DNA from: CAJJBL01 sp964519035
GTDB taxonomy: Bacteria > Pseudomonadota > Alphaproteobacteria > Puniceispirillales > Marisalimonadaceae
Length of the DNA: 38,508 bases
NCBI GenBank assembly: GCA_964519035.1
Contig: CAZFKZ010000015.1
Span: forward strand, 1-38,508
Reading direction: 5' to 3'
The notes beneath the pieces are model-generated. The model was not told where the DNA came from. It made no database searches and saw nothing but the letters and a program-made list of their open reading frames with translations. Position numbers and translations under genes: made by a program. Shown here piece after piece: positions 16,596 to 24,404 of this stretch; the stretch's first letter is position 1; the number at the start of each line of letters is the position of its first letter.

Positions 16596-16970
16596 TTACT
16601 TTTGTTCCTTTTTTTCTTTATGTATAAAATACAAATTTCTAGCGTATATAAGTACACCAACAGATTGCCCTGCAATTATAACTGGATCTTGTCTCCATAG
16701 CGCATAAGTTAATAAAACTAATCCCCCAGAAATAGAGAAATACCAAAATGCGACAGGTATGACTGAACGGCCCGCATTTTCACTTGTTAGCCATTGAATA
16801 ATAAAACGAGCCGCAAATAACGCTTGACCACCAAAACCAATGATTATCATGATTTTTTCAGGATGGTTATTTAAATAATATCCCAAAAAAGGAAATATAC
16901 TTACTAATAACGTATTAAAACTTATTGCAAATGCCTCAATATGTGAAGAAAGATATGCTATAAAATCCAT
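16596..16970 (-). CDS. LAB_N-domain membrane protein (lipid-A-disaccharide synthase N-terminal-like)
   Basis: A 124-residue protein with three to four hydrophobic helices and the diagnostic LAB_N block: GFGGQALFAARFIIQWLTSE near 45-64, SVIPVAFWYFSISGGLVLLTYALWRQDPVI after it, and GQSVGVLIYARNL near 101-113. The name comes from a fusion to LpxB in some bacteria; this protein has no LpxB catalytic part. The domain is related in layout to PQ-loop/SemiSWEET small transporters, so a role in moving a lipid-linked sugar is conceivable (inference). Its ATG directly follows the stop of the GT2 gene, so translation is coupled. Confidence 0.85.
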   Translation of the reverse strand: MDFIAYLSSHIEAFAISFNTLLVSIFPFLGYYLNNHPEKIMIIIGFGGQALFAARFIIQWLTSENAGRSVIPVAFWYFSISGGLVLLTYALWRQDPVIIAGQSVGVLIYARNLYFIHKEKKEQK

Positions 16971-17714
16971 CTAGACTTCCTTATCACTTTTTAAAATTTC
17001 TTCAAAAATAAAATCTTTAGGCGACCTTTTTATTAACCACATAACTCCTAGTATATCGAATATACCAACTAGTAGTCTTCCAAAATTTGTATAATTAGAA
17101 AGTCCTATTGTTCTCTCTCTATGGTTAACATTATATTCTAAAACTTTTCCACTTTCTCTTAATACTAAAGCTGACATAAATCTATGCATATGATTAAAGT
17201 AAGGAAGCATTAAGTATAAATCTTTATGAAAAACTTTAATCCCACAACCTGAATCAGAGTGAGTATCTTTAATAAGATTTAATCTACAAAATCTAGCAAA
17301 AGATGATGCCCATAATCTTGATTTACTATCTTGTCTATTAACTCTCACACCACCAATTAAGGTTAATTCTTTTTTAGTTTTTATTAAATCAATCATTCCT
17401 GGTAAGTCAGCTGGATCATTCTGACCATCTCCATCCAATGTTGCGATTAAAATGGCCTTAGATGATCTAATGCCTGATCTTAATGCTGCTGATTGCCCTT
17501 GACTAGGTTTATGTATTAACAACCTTAATTTATTATTAACCTTTAATAACTTTCTTAATTCTTTTTGAGTGTTATCGTTTGAACCATCATCAACATATAT
17601 TATTTCATAATTTATTTTTTGAAGAGCTTTATCAATTTCTTCAATCAGGGGAGCTATATTACCTGATTCATTTTTGACAGGGACAATAACAGAAATATCA
17701 ATTGTAGATTTCAT
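16971..17714 (-). CDS. Glycosyltransferase family 2 (dolichol-phosphate-mannose-synthase/ArnC-like)
   Basis: A 247-residue GT-A enzyme. ISVIVPVKNESGNI opens the nucleotide-binding half, YVDDGSND (Asp42-Asp43) contacts the nucleotide, and DGDGQNDP near 94-99 is the metal-binding DxD region. There is no long C-terminal membrane pair, unlike ArnC. The NHRERTIGLSNY block near 206 (family form H..R..G.S.Y) is typical of polyprenyl-phosphate sugar transferases. It should load a sugar from a nucleotide donor onto undecaprenyl phosphate at the cytoplasmic face, making the lipid-linked donor for the neighbouring ArnT-like enzyme. It ends exactly where the LAB_N gene begins and starts 49 bases after the GT39 gene. 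Confidence 0.88.
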   Translation of the reverse strand: MKSTIDISVIVPVKNESGNIAPLIEEIDKALQKINYEIIYVDDGSNDNTQKELRKLLKVNNKLRLLIHKPSQGQSAALRSGIRSSKAILIATLDGDGQNDPADLPGMIDLIKTKKELTLIGGVRVNRQDSKSRLWASSFARFCRLNLIKDTHSDSGCGIKVFHKDLYLMLPYFNHMHRFMSALVLRESGKVLEYNVNHRERTIGLSNYTNFGRLLVGIFDILGVMWLIKRSPKDFIFEEILKSDKEV

Positions 17715-17763
17715 ATTTATTTCATTTTAAAAATTTAATTAAAACAATTCAATAGCTTTATTA

Positions 17764-19485
17764 CTACCTAACGTCAAATGTTTGATTTCTAAAAATATGA
17801 ATTTTGACATGTTTGCCCTTAGCAATATTATAACCTTTAATGATATCTTCTGTTTTAACTGATAAGTTTATTTCCTTTGATTTATCTAGAAATTCTTCTA
17901 AAGCTTGAGCTTCTACTAAGCCTATATTTTTATTACCCTCAGCCATGAAAATTGCAACTTCTTGGGGGCTTGATAACATTATTTCACCATTAAATAGAAA
18001 TACTAAACTTGGTTCATGGTAACCTGCTGAAGCTACAGCATCAGGTTTTATAGTTTGAATTTTTTTTATAATTAATTTACTTGGATATAAATAATCTAAT
18101 TTAGGAAATATAAATTGATAATTAATTATGTTAAACATACATGCAAAAGCTATAATTAATAAAGGTATGTTATAAACGGATTTTTTTAGTAAAGTAGGGA
18201 CTTTTTTGAATTGAGTAATTAAAATCAAACTTAATGAAAATATTATAATTGTAATTATAAATACTAATATTGACCCAATCAAAATAGTTGAATCTTCATT
18301 ATAATTGAACTTAAATGAAAAATACAAAATAGAGCTACCTAAGATCAGGCCACCAAAACCAAAGATAATTGAAAGTGTTAATATTAATTTATGAAAAATG
18401 TTATTTTTAATATTTTGAATTTGGGACTGAGAATGAAAAATACTTCCTAGAGACAATATTGTTATAGCAGGCAAAATAGGTAACGAATAATGGATTAATT
18501 TAGTTGGTACAATTTCAATTAAAAACCAAAACGGAATTATCCAACAAATCAAAAATTGAACTACTAAATTAGATTTATTATTTAAGAAAAATATTATCGA
18601 TCCAGGAATTATCATAGCTAAAGGCCATAATGTTATAGATAACATTATTAAATGCATACCTGGCCATGCACCATGTCCTTCTTGACCACTTTTCAATTTA
18701 CTAAAAAAGTCATCATTAAATGCTTTTTCTATAAACAATCCCTGTGTTGCCTCATTTATAGCTATTATCCAAGGGAGTATAATAATAGAACTAACTATGA
18801 TTCCTAGAAGTGGGTTAAGTGATTTTAATAAAGAAAAATCTTTCTTAACAAAACAAAAAGATATAGTAGTTAGAGATAAAATCACAATTGATAACGGCCC
18901 TTTTACTAAAATTCCAAATGCAAAAGCAATCCAAATCACTAAAGGGTACCAGAATTTAATTTGGGCTAAAGAACCTTTTTTCAAAATCAGCTTTAATAAA
19001 TAATACTGTTGAACACATATCAAGGCTAATAAAGTTGCATCAGTTTTAGCCAAATGTGCTTCACCTATAAAAACAAAACTTGATCCAAAAAACAACACTA
19101 CAATCAAGGATTGATAAAAAGGGAAAATTAGCCGAGTTAATAAACCTATAAAAATTAGTGATATTAATGAAAATATAATAGAAGGAAAACGAAAAGAGGA
19201 AATTTTTGTTTCACCAAATACATTCGCAGAGAGTGCTTGTATCCAGTATATCCCAACAGGTTTCTTTGCTCTCAACTCGTCTTGAAATTTAATATTAACA
19301 AAATCATTGGTCTGTATCATTTGTCTACTAGCTTGAGCAAACCTAGCTTCATCTCTATCAATTGGAGGAATAGTATTTTGTCCTGAGAAAAGAGCTATTA
19401 AAGTTAATAACAAAATCCCACAAATACATGAGAATCTAAATTTATTTAATTTCTCAAAAAAATTTTTAATATTTATTAAATTCAT
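17764..19485 (-). CDS. ArnT/GT39-like membrane glycosyltransferase
   Basis: A 573-residue polytopic GT-C glycosyltransferase with about twelve hydrophobic helices. After the first helix the periplasmic loop carries PPIDRDEARFAQASRQM with Asp43-Arg-Asp45-Glu46, the catalytic/metal region of PMT/ArnT enzymes. KKPVGIYWIQA follows as the second signature. Such proteins transfer a sugar from an undecaprenyl-phosphate carrier to lipid A or another periplasmic acceptor. With the GT2 and LAB_N genes it makes a complete three-step cassette: load, translocate, attach. It is the first gene of that leftward unit. The sugar and the acceptor are unknown; lipid A is the natural guess because kdsB nearby shows that LPS core is made. 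Confidence 0.87.
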   Translation of the reverse strand: MNLINIKNFFEKLNKFRFSCICGILLLTLIALFSGQNTIPPIDRDEARFAQASRQMIQTNDFVNIKFQDELRAKKPVGIYWIQALSANVFGETKISSFRFPSIIFSLISLIFIGLLTRLIFPFYQSLIVVLFFGSSFVFIGEAHLAKTDATLLALICVQQYYLLKLILKKGSLAQIKFWYPLVIWIAFAFGILVKGPLSIVILSLTTISFCFVKKDFSLLKSLNPLLGIIVSSIIILPWIIAINEATQGLFIEKAFNDDFFSKLKSGQEGHGAWPGMHLIMLSITLWPLAMIIPGSIIFFLNNKSNLVVQFLICWIIPFWFLIEIVPTKLIHYSLPILPAITILSLGSIFHSQSQIQNIKNNIFHKLILTLSIIFGFGGLILGSSILYFSFKFNYNEDSTILIGSILVFIITIIIFSLSLILITQFKKVPTLLKKSVYNIPLLIIAFACMFNIINYQFIFPKLDYLYPSKLIIKKIQTIKPDAVASAGYHEPSLVFLFNGEIMLSSPQEVAIFMAEGNKNIGLVEAQALEEFLDKSKEINLSVKTEDIIKGYNIAKGKHVKIHIFRNQTFDVR

Positions 19486-19583
19486 TTACATATATTCTCA
19501 TCACTATTAATTAAGAAATAACATAGTTTCAAAATAATGTTACGATTTTGTAACCAAATAATATAATTGATTGAGGAAATTAA

Positions 19584-21044
19584 ATGGATTATGACATTGA
19601 TAAAGAAATCATTGGTTTTTGTAGTGATAAAAAAATTTCTTCTATTCCACTATATATTATTAAAGATCTAAAGAAATTAGAAACAACTACACTAATTTCT
19701 GAAAAACAAAAAATATTTTTGAACTCAGCTTTTTCATTAAAAAGAGAATCTGTGGGTTTTTTTCCTAATTTAGATAATACAGTTGGAGGTGCTATAGTTT
19801 TAATTGATCAATCAAACGAGCCCCGAAAAAGTATAATAGATCAAGTAGCAAAACTATCATCAAAATTACCTAAAAAAAAATGGCATATAAAATTTATAGA
19901 CGAACTCAATGATGACCAAATCTTTAATTTTTTACTTGGTTGGGGACTTGGTTTTTATAAATTTAACATAACAAAAAAGAAAGAAAAAAATATCTTAAAT
20001 AATACATTATGTATTAACCAGATTAACAGAATCATTAAAAATGATAAATGGAAACAATGTTTAGCAGAATTGAAAAGTATTTTTCTTGCAAGAGATCTTA
20101 TAAATTTACCTCCCAACATGTTGACTCCACAAAATTATGAAAAAATAGTTAAAAGTTGTTTAAAAAAATTTTCTCCACTTATCAATGTTTATAAAGGCAA
20201 AGAACTTGAAAAAAACTTTCCTTTAATTAATTTAGTTGGCCGTTCATCTGAAAACAAACCAATGCTTTTAGATGTAAAATGGACTAAGTCTAAAAATAAT
20301 AATTTTCCTAATATCACTCTCATCGGAAAAGGTGTTACCTTCGATAGTGGTGGGCTAGATATAAAGCCTTCTAATGGAATGCTACTAATGAAAAAAGATA
20401 TGGGTGGGAGTGCTATTGCGTTTGGTATAGCACATGCACTGATGGAAATAGACTGCAAAATTAACTTGAGATTACTTATACCGTTAGCTGAGAACTCTAT
20501 TTCTGAACGTTCAATGAGACCTCTGGATATTGTATACGCAAAAAATAAGATACCTGTTGAAATAGGGAACACTGACGCAGAAGGTAGATTGTTGTTAGCA
20601 GACACGTTATCATTTTGCCAAGAAACACAAAAAGAAAATGATTTTATCATAGATTTTGCTACTTTAACGGGCGCCGCAAGAGTCGCTTTAGGAACTGAAT
20701 TGCCTGCTTTATTTACAAATAATAAAGATTTAGGAAACAGAATTATTAATGAAGGCATAAAGCAGATTGATCCAATGTGGGAACTACCATTATTCGAACC
20801 ATATGAGAGATTTTTAGATACTAAATATGATGCTGTAAGCAGTACCGGATCTTCTAATACAGGTGGAGCTATTACTGCAGCATTATTTTTAAAAAAATTT
20901 ATATATCCTAAAACAAAATGGGCTCACATTGATTTAATGGCATGGAATACAACTGATCGCCCTGGTTTTCCAATTGGAGGTGAAGCAATGGGATTAAGGA
21001 ACATAGTCAATATGATTTTAAATTATTCTAAAGAAAAATTATAA
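19584..21044 (+). CDS. M17-family leucyl aminopeptidase
   Basis: A 486-residue cytosolic aminopeptidase of family M17, which removes N-terminal residues with two metal ions. The catalytic domain shows GKGVTFDSGG at 248-257 (Lys249, Asp254), Lys261, MKKDMGG, and the signature NTDAEGRL at 329-336 (Asp331, Glu333). The N-terminal domain is short and divergent, as in the alphaproteobacterial branch called leucyl aminopeptidase family protein rather than PepA proper. A good GAGGAAAT ribosome site precedes the ATG, and a TATAAT at 19562-19567 lies just upstream with a weak -35. It ends 9 bases from the convergent hisN-like gene. Confidence 0.92.
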   Translation: MDYDIDKEIIGFCSDKKISSIPLYIIKDLKKLETTTLISEKQKIFLNSAFSLKRESVGFFPNLDNTVGGAIVLIDQSNEPRKSIIDQVAKLSSKLPKKKWHIKFIDELNDDQIFNFLLGWGLGFYKFNITKKKEKNILNNTLCINQINRIIKNDKWKQCLAELKSIFLARDLINLPPNMLTPQNYEKIVKSCLKKFSPLINVYKGKELEKNFPLINLVGRSSENKPMLLDVKWTKSKNNNFPNITLIGKGVTFDSGGLDIKPSNGMLLMKKDMGGSAIAFGIAHALMEIDCKINLRLLIPLAENSISERSMRPLDIVYAKNKIPVEIGNTDAEGRLLLADTLSFCQETQKENDFIIDFATLTGAARVALGTELPALFTNNKDLGNRIINEGIKQIDPMWELPLFEPYERFLDTKYDAVSSTGSSNTGGAITAALFLKKFIYPKTKWAHIDLMAWNTTDRPGFPIGGEAMGLRNIVNMILNYSKEKL

Positions 21045-21053
21045 ATTCTTTAA

Positions 21054-21848
21054 TTATTTTAGAATAGATAGCGCAGCTTGATAGAGATCTTTGTTATTAG
21101 ACGCTAAAGCTGAAAAAGTAGACTTCTTATTTGGTAATAAAGATAATTCATTACCTTTCCAATCAGTAATTATTAAACCTTGTGATTTAAGTACTGGCAC
21201 GAGTGGTATAATATCATATGAGGAAAGTCCCTCTTCCACAACTAAATCTAAACCTCCATTGGATAAAAGGAGATAATTATGACAATCTCCTGACCATACA
21301 TTTCTTAAAGTATAACCTAATAAATCTTGAAATTTTTGCTTACCATAATCTGAAAATAAATCAGGGTCCGTTGATGCAATAGTAGCTTCAGATAAAGAAC
21401 TAAGTTTACTTTTTTTTGGCAAAAACATAGATTTATTAAAAAAACAACTCGACTGATAGCCAAGCCATCGCTCATTAAGAGCTGGAAAATCTACTAAACC
21501 AATTAAAGGCTCTCCTTTAAAAGCTAAACCAATTAATGTACCCCATAATGGTCTTCCAATTATGTAACTTCTTGTTCCATCTATTGGATCTATAATCCAA
21601 GTATAATCAGACTCTAAAATTGTAGATTCATTTTCCTCAACTACTATATTATGATTAGGAAATTTTTTTTTAATTAAGTTGATGATAACTTTTTCAGCAT
21701 TTATATCAAATTCAGTTACAGGACTACTGTCTAATTTTTTTTTAATATTTAAACTAGATTTAAAACCATTCATGGTAATTTTTTTTGCAGCATCCGCTAA
21801 TAAATAAATAAAGTCTGATATTTCTATTAGTTCAGCATTATTCATCAT
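21054..21848 (-). CDS. hisN: Inositol-monophosphatase-fold phosphatase, probably histidinol-phosphatase (HisN-type)
   Basis: A 264-residue Mg-dependent phosphatase. Glu71 in VVEENES, DPIDGTRSYI with Asp87 and Asp90, and the late GDCHNYLLLSNGGLDLVVEEGLSSYD segment match the HisN branch of the IMPase superfamily. That branch dephosphorylates histidinol phosphate in actinobacteria and many alphaproteobacteria. IMPases with other substrates look similar, so the histidine role is likely rather than proven. No other his genes are in the window. Two tandem ATG codons begin the frame; either could be used. Confidence 0.8.
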   Translation of the reverse strand: MMNNAELIEISDFIYLLADAAKKITMNGFKSSLNIKKKLDSSPVTEFDINAEKVIINLIKKKFPNHNIVVEENESTILESDYTWIIDPIDGTRSYIIGRPLWGTLIGLAFKGEPLIGLVDFPALNERWLGYQSSCFFNKSMFLPKKSKLSSLSEATIASTDPDLFSDYGKQKFQDLLGYTLRNVWSGDCHNYLLLSNGGLDLVVEEGLSSYDIIPLVPVLKSQGLIITDWKGNELSLLPNKKSTFSALASNNKDLYQAALSILK

Positions 21849-21885
21849 ATATACCTAGGTTAAAATATGAAGACAGTTCAATTCT

Positions 21886-22425
21886 TTATTTAGAGGGCAA
21901 AGGAACAACTTTATCAGATTTTGTTCTTAACCAAGCAACTAAGTTAGCTCTATCTTGAGTTTTAGTAAGACCTGCATAGTTCATTTTTGTACCTTTAGCG
22001 TAAAGCTTTGGTTTATATAAGAACTTATTTAGTTCTTCATATGACCATTTACCGGTAAGTGCTGATAAAACTTTTGAATATTTAAACTCTGCCTTACCCT
22101 GATCTTTATTTACTATATCATATAAATTTGGTCCCACTTTATTCGCTCCGCCAGAATTAAATCCATGGCAGGCAATGCACTTTTTTGCTATTTTTTGTCC
22201 AGCTTCTATATTTGCTCCAGCAAGAAGGGCAAGGATAGGTTCGATTATTATTTCTTTAGTATCTTTTAAACTTGAAGGAGCTTTATCAGCAACTTCAATA
22301 GGATATGAGTTTGATAGTCCTGTATTAGGATTAACTAAAACGCCACCTAATTTACTAAAGGCCATTATTAACAAAACACTAGTTAAAAGAGCTGCGGCAA
22401 TTTTATTAAATTTAAGAGCGTCCAT
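21886..22425 (-). CDS. Membrane-anchored class I c-type cytochrome (CycM-like)
   Basis: A 179-residue cytochrome c. An uncleaved N-terminal helix (IAAALLTSVLLIMAFSKLG, about 9-27) anchors it in the inner membrane. The heme site CIACH is at 83-87, and Met148 in GTKMNY is the likely sixth ligand; VGPNLYDIV and LVAWLRT are further cytochrome c elements. It resembles CycM (cytochrome c552) of rhizobia, which carries electrons from the bc1 complex to the aa3 oxidase. The place next to kdsB and pheA is the same as for cycM in other alphaproteobacteria. It reads divergently from kdsB. Confidence 0.88.
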   Translation of the reverse strand: MDALKFNKIAAALLTSVLLIMAFSKLGGVLVNPNTGLSNSYPIEVADKAPSSLKDTKEIIIEPILALLAGANIEAGQKIAKKCIACHGFNSGGANKVGPNLYDIVNKDQGKAEFKYSKVLSALTGKWSYEELNKFLYKPKLYAKGTKMNYAGLTKTQDRANLVAWLRTKSDKVVPLPSK

Positions 22426-22475
22426 AAATTAACCTATTATAAAAAATTTGATCAAGTGTTTAAATATTTACATGC

Positions 22476-22500
22476 AAGATTGCGAATCTTCAAGTATAAT
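22476..22500 (+). promoter_or_regulatory. Inverted repeat abutting a consensus -10 hexamer upstream of kdsB
   Basis: AAGATT-GCG-AATCTT (22476-22490) is a perfect 6-bp-arm palindrome. It ends 4 bases before a consensus TATAAT at 22495-22500, in the 146-bp divergent gap between the cytochrome gene and kdsB. No good -35 sits at 16-18 bases (TTTACA at 22467-22472 is 22 away). The arrangement looks like an operator over the -35 region, but arms this short are expected by chance several times in 38 kb. Confidence 0.25.
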
Positions 22501-22571
22501 TATTGTTAAATTTATAATTGATATTATTTCAGATATTAAACTTAAGATAATTTTTAAGAAAGTAACTTTAA

Positions 22572-23330
22572 ATGAGTTTTTCAGACTGTATTATAATAAT
22601 TCCAGCTCGAATAGGCTCATCACGTTTACCAGGCAAGCCTCTATTAAAAATAAATGGGGTGTCTATGATAGTTCACGCCTATAATTGTGCCAAAAGCGCA
22701 TTTCTTGGAGGACCAATTATAGTAGCAACTGACGATCATTTAATAGCAAAAGAAATCACTGATAATGGTGGATTAGCTATTATGACTTCTGACAAACATG
22801 TCAGTGGATCTGATAGAATTTTTGAAGCTTTAGAAAAATATGATCCAGAAAAAAAATATAAAAAAATTATTCACTTACAAGGTGATCTTCCAAATATTTC
22901 AGGAAATTTGATACAAAGTTTAGCTAAAGCTATTGATGATAAAAAAAAAGATATTGTGACAGTAGTAGTAAAAGCATCACCCGATGAATATAATGATCCT
23001 TCAATAGTAAAAGTAGCAATAGCTTTTGGAAAAGAAAATCCGAGTATAAATGATTTGGGAAAAGCTATTTATTTCAGCAGAGCTTGTATCCCCTCAGGAA
23101 ACACAGATATATGGCATCATATTGGTATTTACGCATGGCAAAGAAAAGTTTTAAATAAGTTTGTAAACCTTCCCGCTTCTCCGTTAGAAAAATCTGAACG
23201 ATTAGAGCAATTAAGGGCAATTGAAATTGGTATGAATATTCACACGATTGTAACGTCTGAACATCCTATTGGAGTAGATACTGAATCAGATTTAAAAAAA
23301 GTTAAAAAATATTTCGAAGACATATCTTAA
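22572..23330 (+). CDS. kdsB: 3-deoxy-manno-octulosonate cytidylyltransferase (CMP-Kdo synthetase)
   Basis: KdsB activates Kdo with CTP to give CMP-Kdo for attachment to lipid A, so this organism makes an LPS core. The 252-residue protein has IIIIPARIGSSRLPGKPL at 7-24 (nucleotide binding), VATDD near 54-58, HLQGDLPNI with the metal-binding Asp near 114, and HIGIYAWQR plus EQLRAIEIG later. All are family hallmarks and the length is typical. ATG at 22572 has only a weak ribosome site. pheA follows after 64 bases. Confidence 0.96.
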   Translation: MSFSDCIIIIPARIGSSRLPGKPLLKINGVSMIVHAYNCAKSAFLGGPIIVATDDHLIAKEITDNGGLAIMTSDKHVSGSDRIFEALEKYDPEKKYKKIIHLQGDLPNISGNLIQSLAKAIDDKKKDIVTVVVKASPDEYNDPSIVKVAIAFGKENPSINDLGKAIYFSRACIPSGNTDIWHHIGIYAWQRKVLNKFVNLPASPLEKSERLEQLRAIEIGMNIHTIVTSEHPIGVDTESDLKKVKKYFEDIS

Positions 23331-23394
23331 ATTTAAAGATAAGAATAGAGAGTATTCTATTAATTATAAATATAGAAAATTAAGAGGCATATTA

Positions 23395-24246
23395 ATGGAA
23401 AAAATAGATGATAAAATGGTTGTAGCATTTCAAGGAATGCCCGGAGCTTATTCTAATATGGCTTGTATAGCTTATTTTAATGATGTCAAAACTCTTCCAT
23501 GCAACTCATTTGAAGATATGCTCAACGCAACTAAAAATGGTGATGCTGAATATGCAATGGTACCTGTTGAAAATTCTTTGGCCGGAAGAGTTGCTGACAT
23601 TCATCATCTAATACCTGAAAGTGGACTATTTATAATTGGAGAACATTTTCAAAGAGTAAATCATCAATTATTAGGATTACCAACTGCAAAAAAAGAAGAT
23701 ATTAAATTTGTTAAGAGCCATGCTCAAGCATTGGCTCAATCGAGAAAAATTATTAAAAAATTAAATTTAATACCCATACAACATATTGATACAGCTGGTG
23801 CGGCAGAAGAAATTTTTAGACTTGGAGACCCAAGCATTGGAGCTATTGCATCTAAAATGGCAGCTGAAATATATGGTTTAAAGATAATGAAAGAAAATGT
23901 AGAAGATGCAGAGCACAATACTACTAGGTTTCTTATAATGGCAAAAAAACCTGTAATGCCCCCTATCAATATTGAAACTTCAGTTACGACTATAATTTTT
24001 AAAGTTAGATCAGTTCCCGCTGCTTTATATAAGGTACTGGGAGGTTTTGCTACAAATGGTATTAACTTAACTAAACTAGAAAGTTATATTGGTGGTAAGG
24101 AAATGAATGCTGCTAGGTTTTATGTTGATGCTGAAGGACACCCTGAATCAAATGCTATGAAAAATGCCCTTGAAGAAATGACTTTTTATAGCGAACCGAA
24201 CTCTATTAAAATAATTGGTACTTATAATAGAAAAAAGAAAATTTAA
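23395..24246 (+). CDS. pheA: Prephenate dehydratase with C-terminal ACT domain
   Basis: It converts prephenate to phenylpyruvate in phenylalanine synthesis. The 283-residue monofunctional enzyme has the PDT domain from VVAFQGMPGAYSN (about 9-21), PVENSLAGRV at 57-66, and the catalytic NTTRF at 175-179. From about 195 an ACT domain follows (VRSVPAALYKVLGGFATNGINLTKLESYIGG), the feedback site for phenylalanine; ESYIGG replaces the common ESRP. No chorismate mutase domain is fused. An AGAGG ribosome site precedes the ATG. The order cytochrome-kdsB-pheA is typical of alphaproteobacteria. Confidence 0.95.
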   Translation: MEKIDDKMVVAFQGMPGAYSNMACIAYFNDVKTLPCNSFEDMLNATKNGDAEYAMVPVENSLAGRVADIHHLIPESGLFIIGEHFQRVNHQLLGLPTAKKEDIKFVKSHAQALAQSRKIIKKLNLIPIQHIDTAGAAEEIFRLGDPSIGAIASKMAAEIYGLKIMKENVEDAEHNTTRFLIMAKKPVMPPINIETSVTTIIFKVRSVPAALYKVLGGFATNGINLTKLESYIGGKEMNAARFYVDAEGHPESNAMKNALEEMTFYSEPNSIKIIGTYNRKKKI

Positions 24247-24300
24247 TATAAATTTTTTAGAATTTCTTGCATATATTTAGTATTTATAACATATATATTA

Positions 24301-24393
24301 ATGGAGGGTCCCACGGACGTAATTCTTGCCAATCCGGTCAGATCCGAAAGGAAGCAGCCGTAACAATGATAGCGGGTTGTGTGGCCCTTCATA
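24301..24393 (+). ncRNA. ffs: Signal recognition particle RNA, small bacterial (4.5S) type
   Basis: The conserved apical core GGTCAGATCCGAAAGGAAGC (24336-24355) followed by AGCCG is unmistakable. The flanks ATGGAGGGTCCCAC (24301-24314) and GTGTGGCCCTTCAT (24380-24393) pair almost without mismatch to close the long hairpin. The RNA binds Ffh and targets nascent membrane proteins to the translocon. It ends 11 bases before the dnaX start; ffs directly upstream of dnaX is common in alphaproteobacteria. Ends are set by pairing and may be off by a few bases. Confidence 0.95.
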
Positions 24394-24404
24394 TTTAATT
24401 AAAA

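Noticed and set aside
19539..19567. GTTAC-N6-GTAAC repeat and TATAAT before the M17 peptidase as an operator/promoter
   Set aside because: Arms are only 5 bp, no -35 better than 3/6 matches at 16-18 bases, and the implied leader is only about 10 bases. Mentioned under the gene but not claimed as a feature.
20189..20758. Leftward open frame of 189 codons inside the M17 aminopeptidase
   Set aside because: It is an antisense shadow: the plus strand encodes all conserved M17 motifs here and the shadow product is low-complexity Ser/Ile-rich.
22448..22684. Rightward frame of 78 codons overlapping the start of kdsB
   Set aside because: It overlaps the well-supported kdsB frame, has no coding character or ribosome site, and its product resembles nothing known.
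24267..24295. TTGCAT-17-CATATA as promoter of the SRP RNA
   Set aside because: Each hexamer matches the consensus at only three positions, and the AT-rich background offers many equal pairs. Position is suitable but support is too weak.
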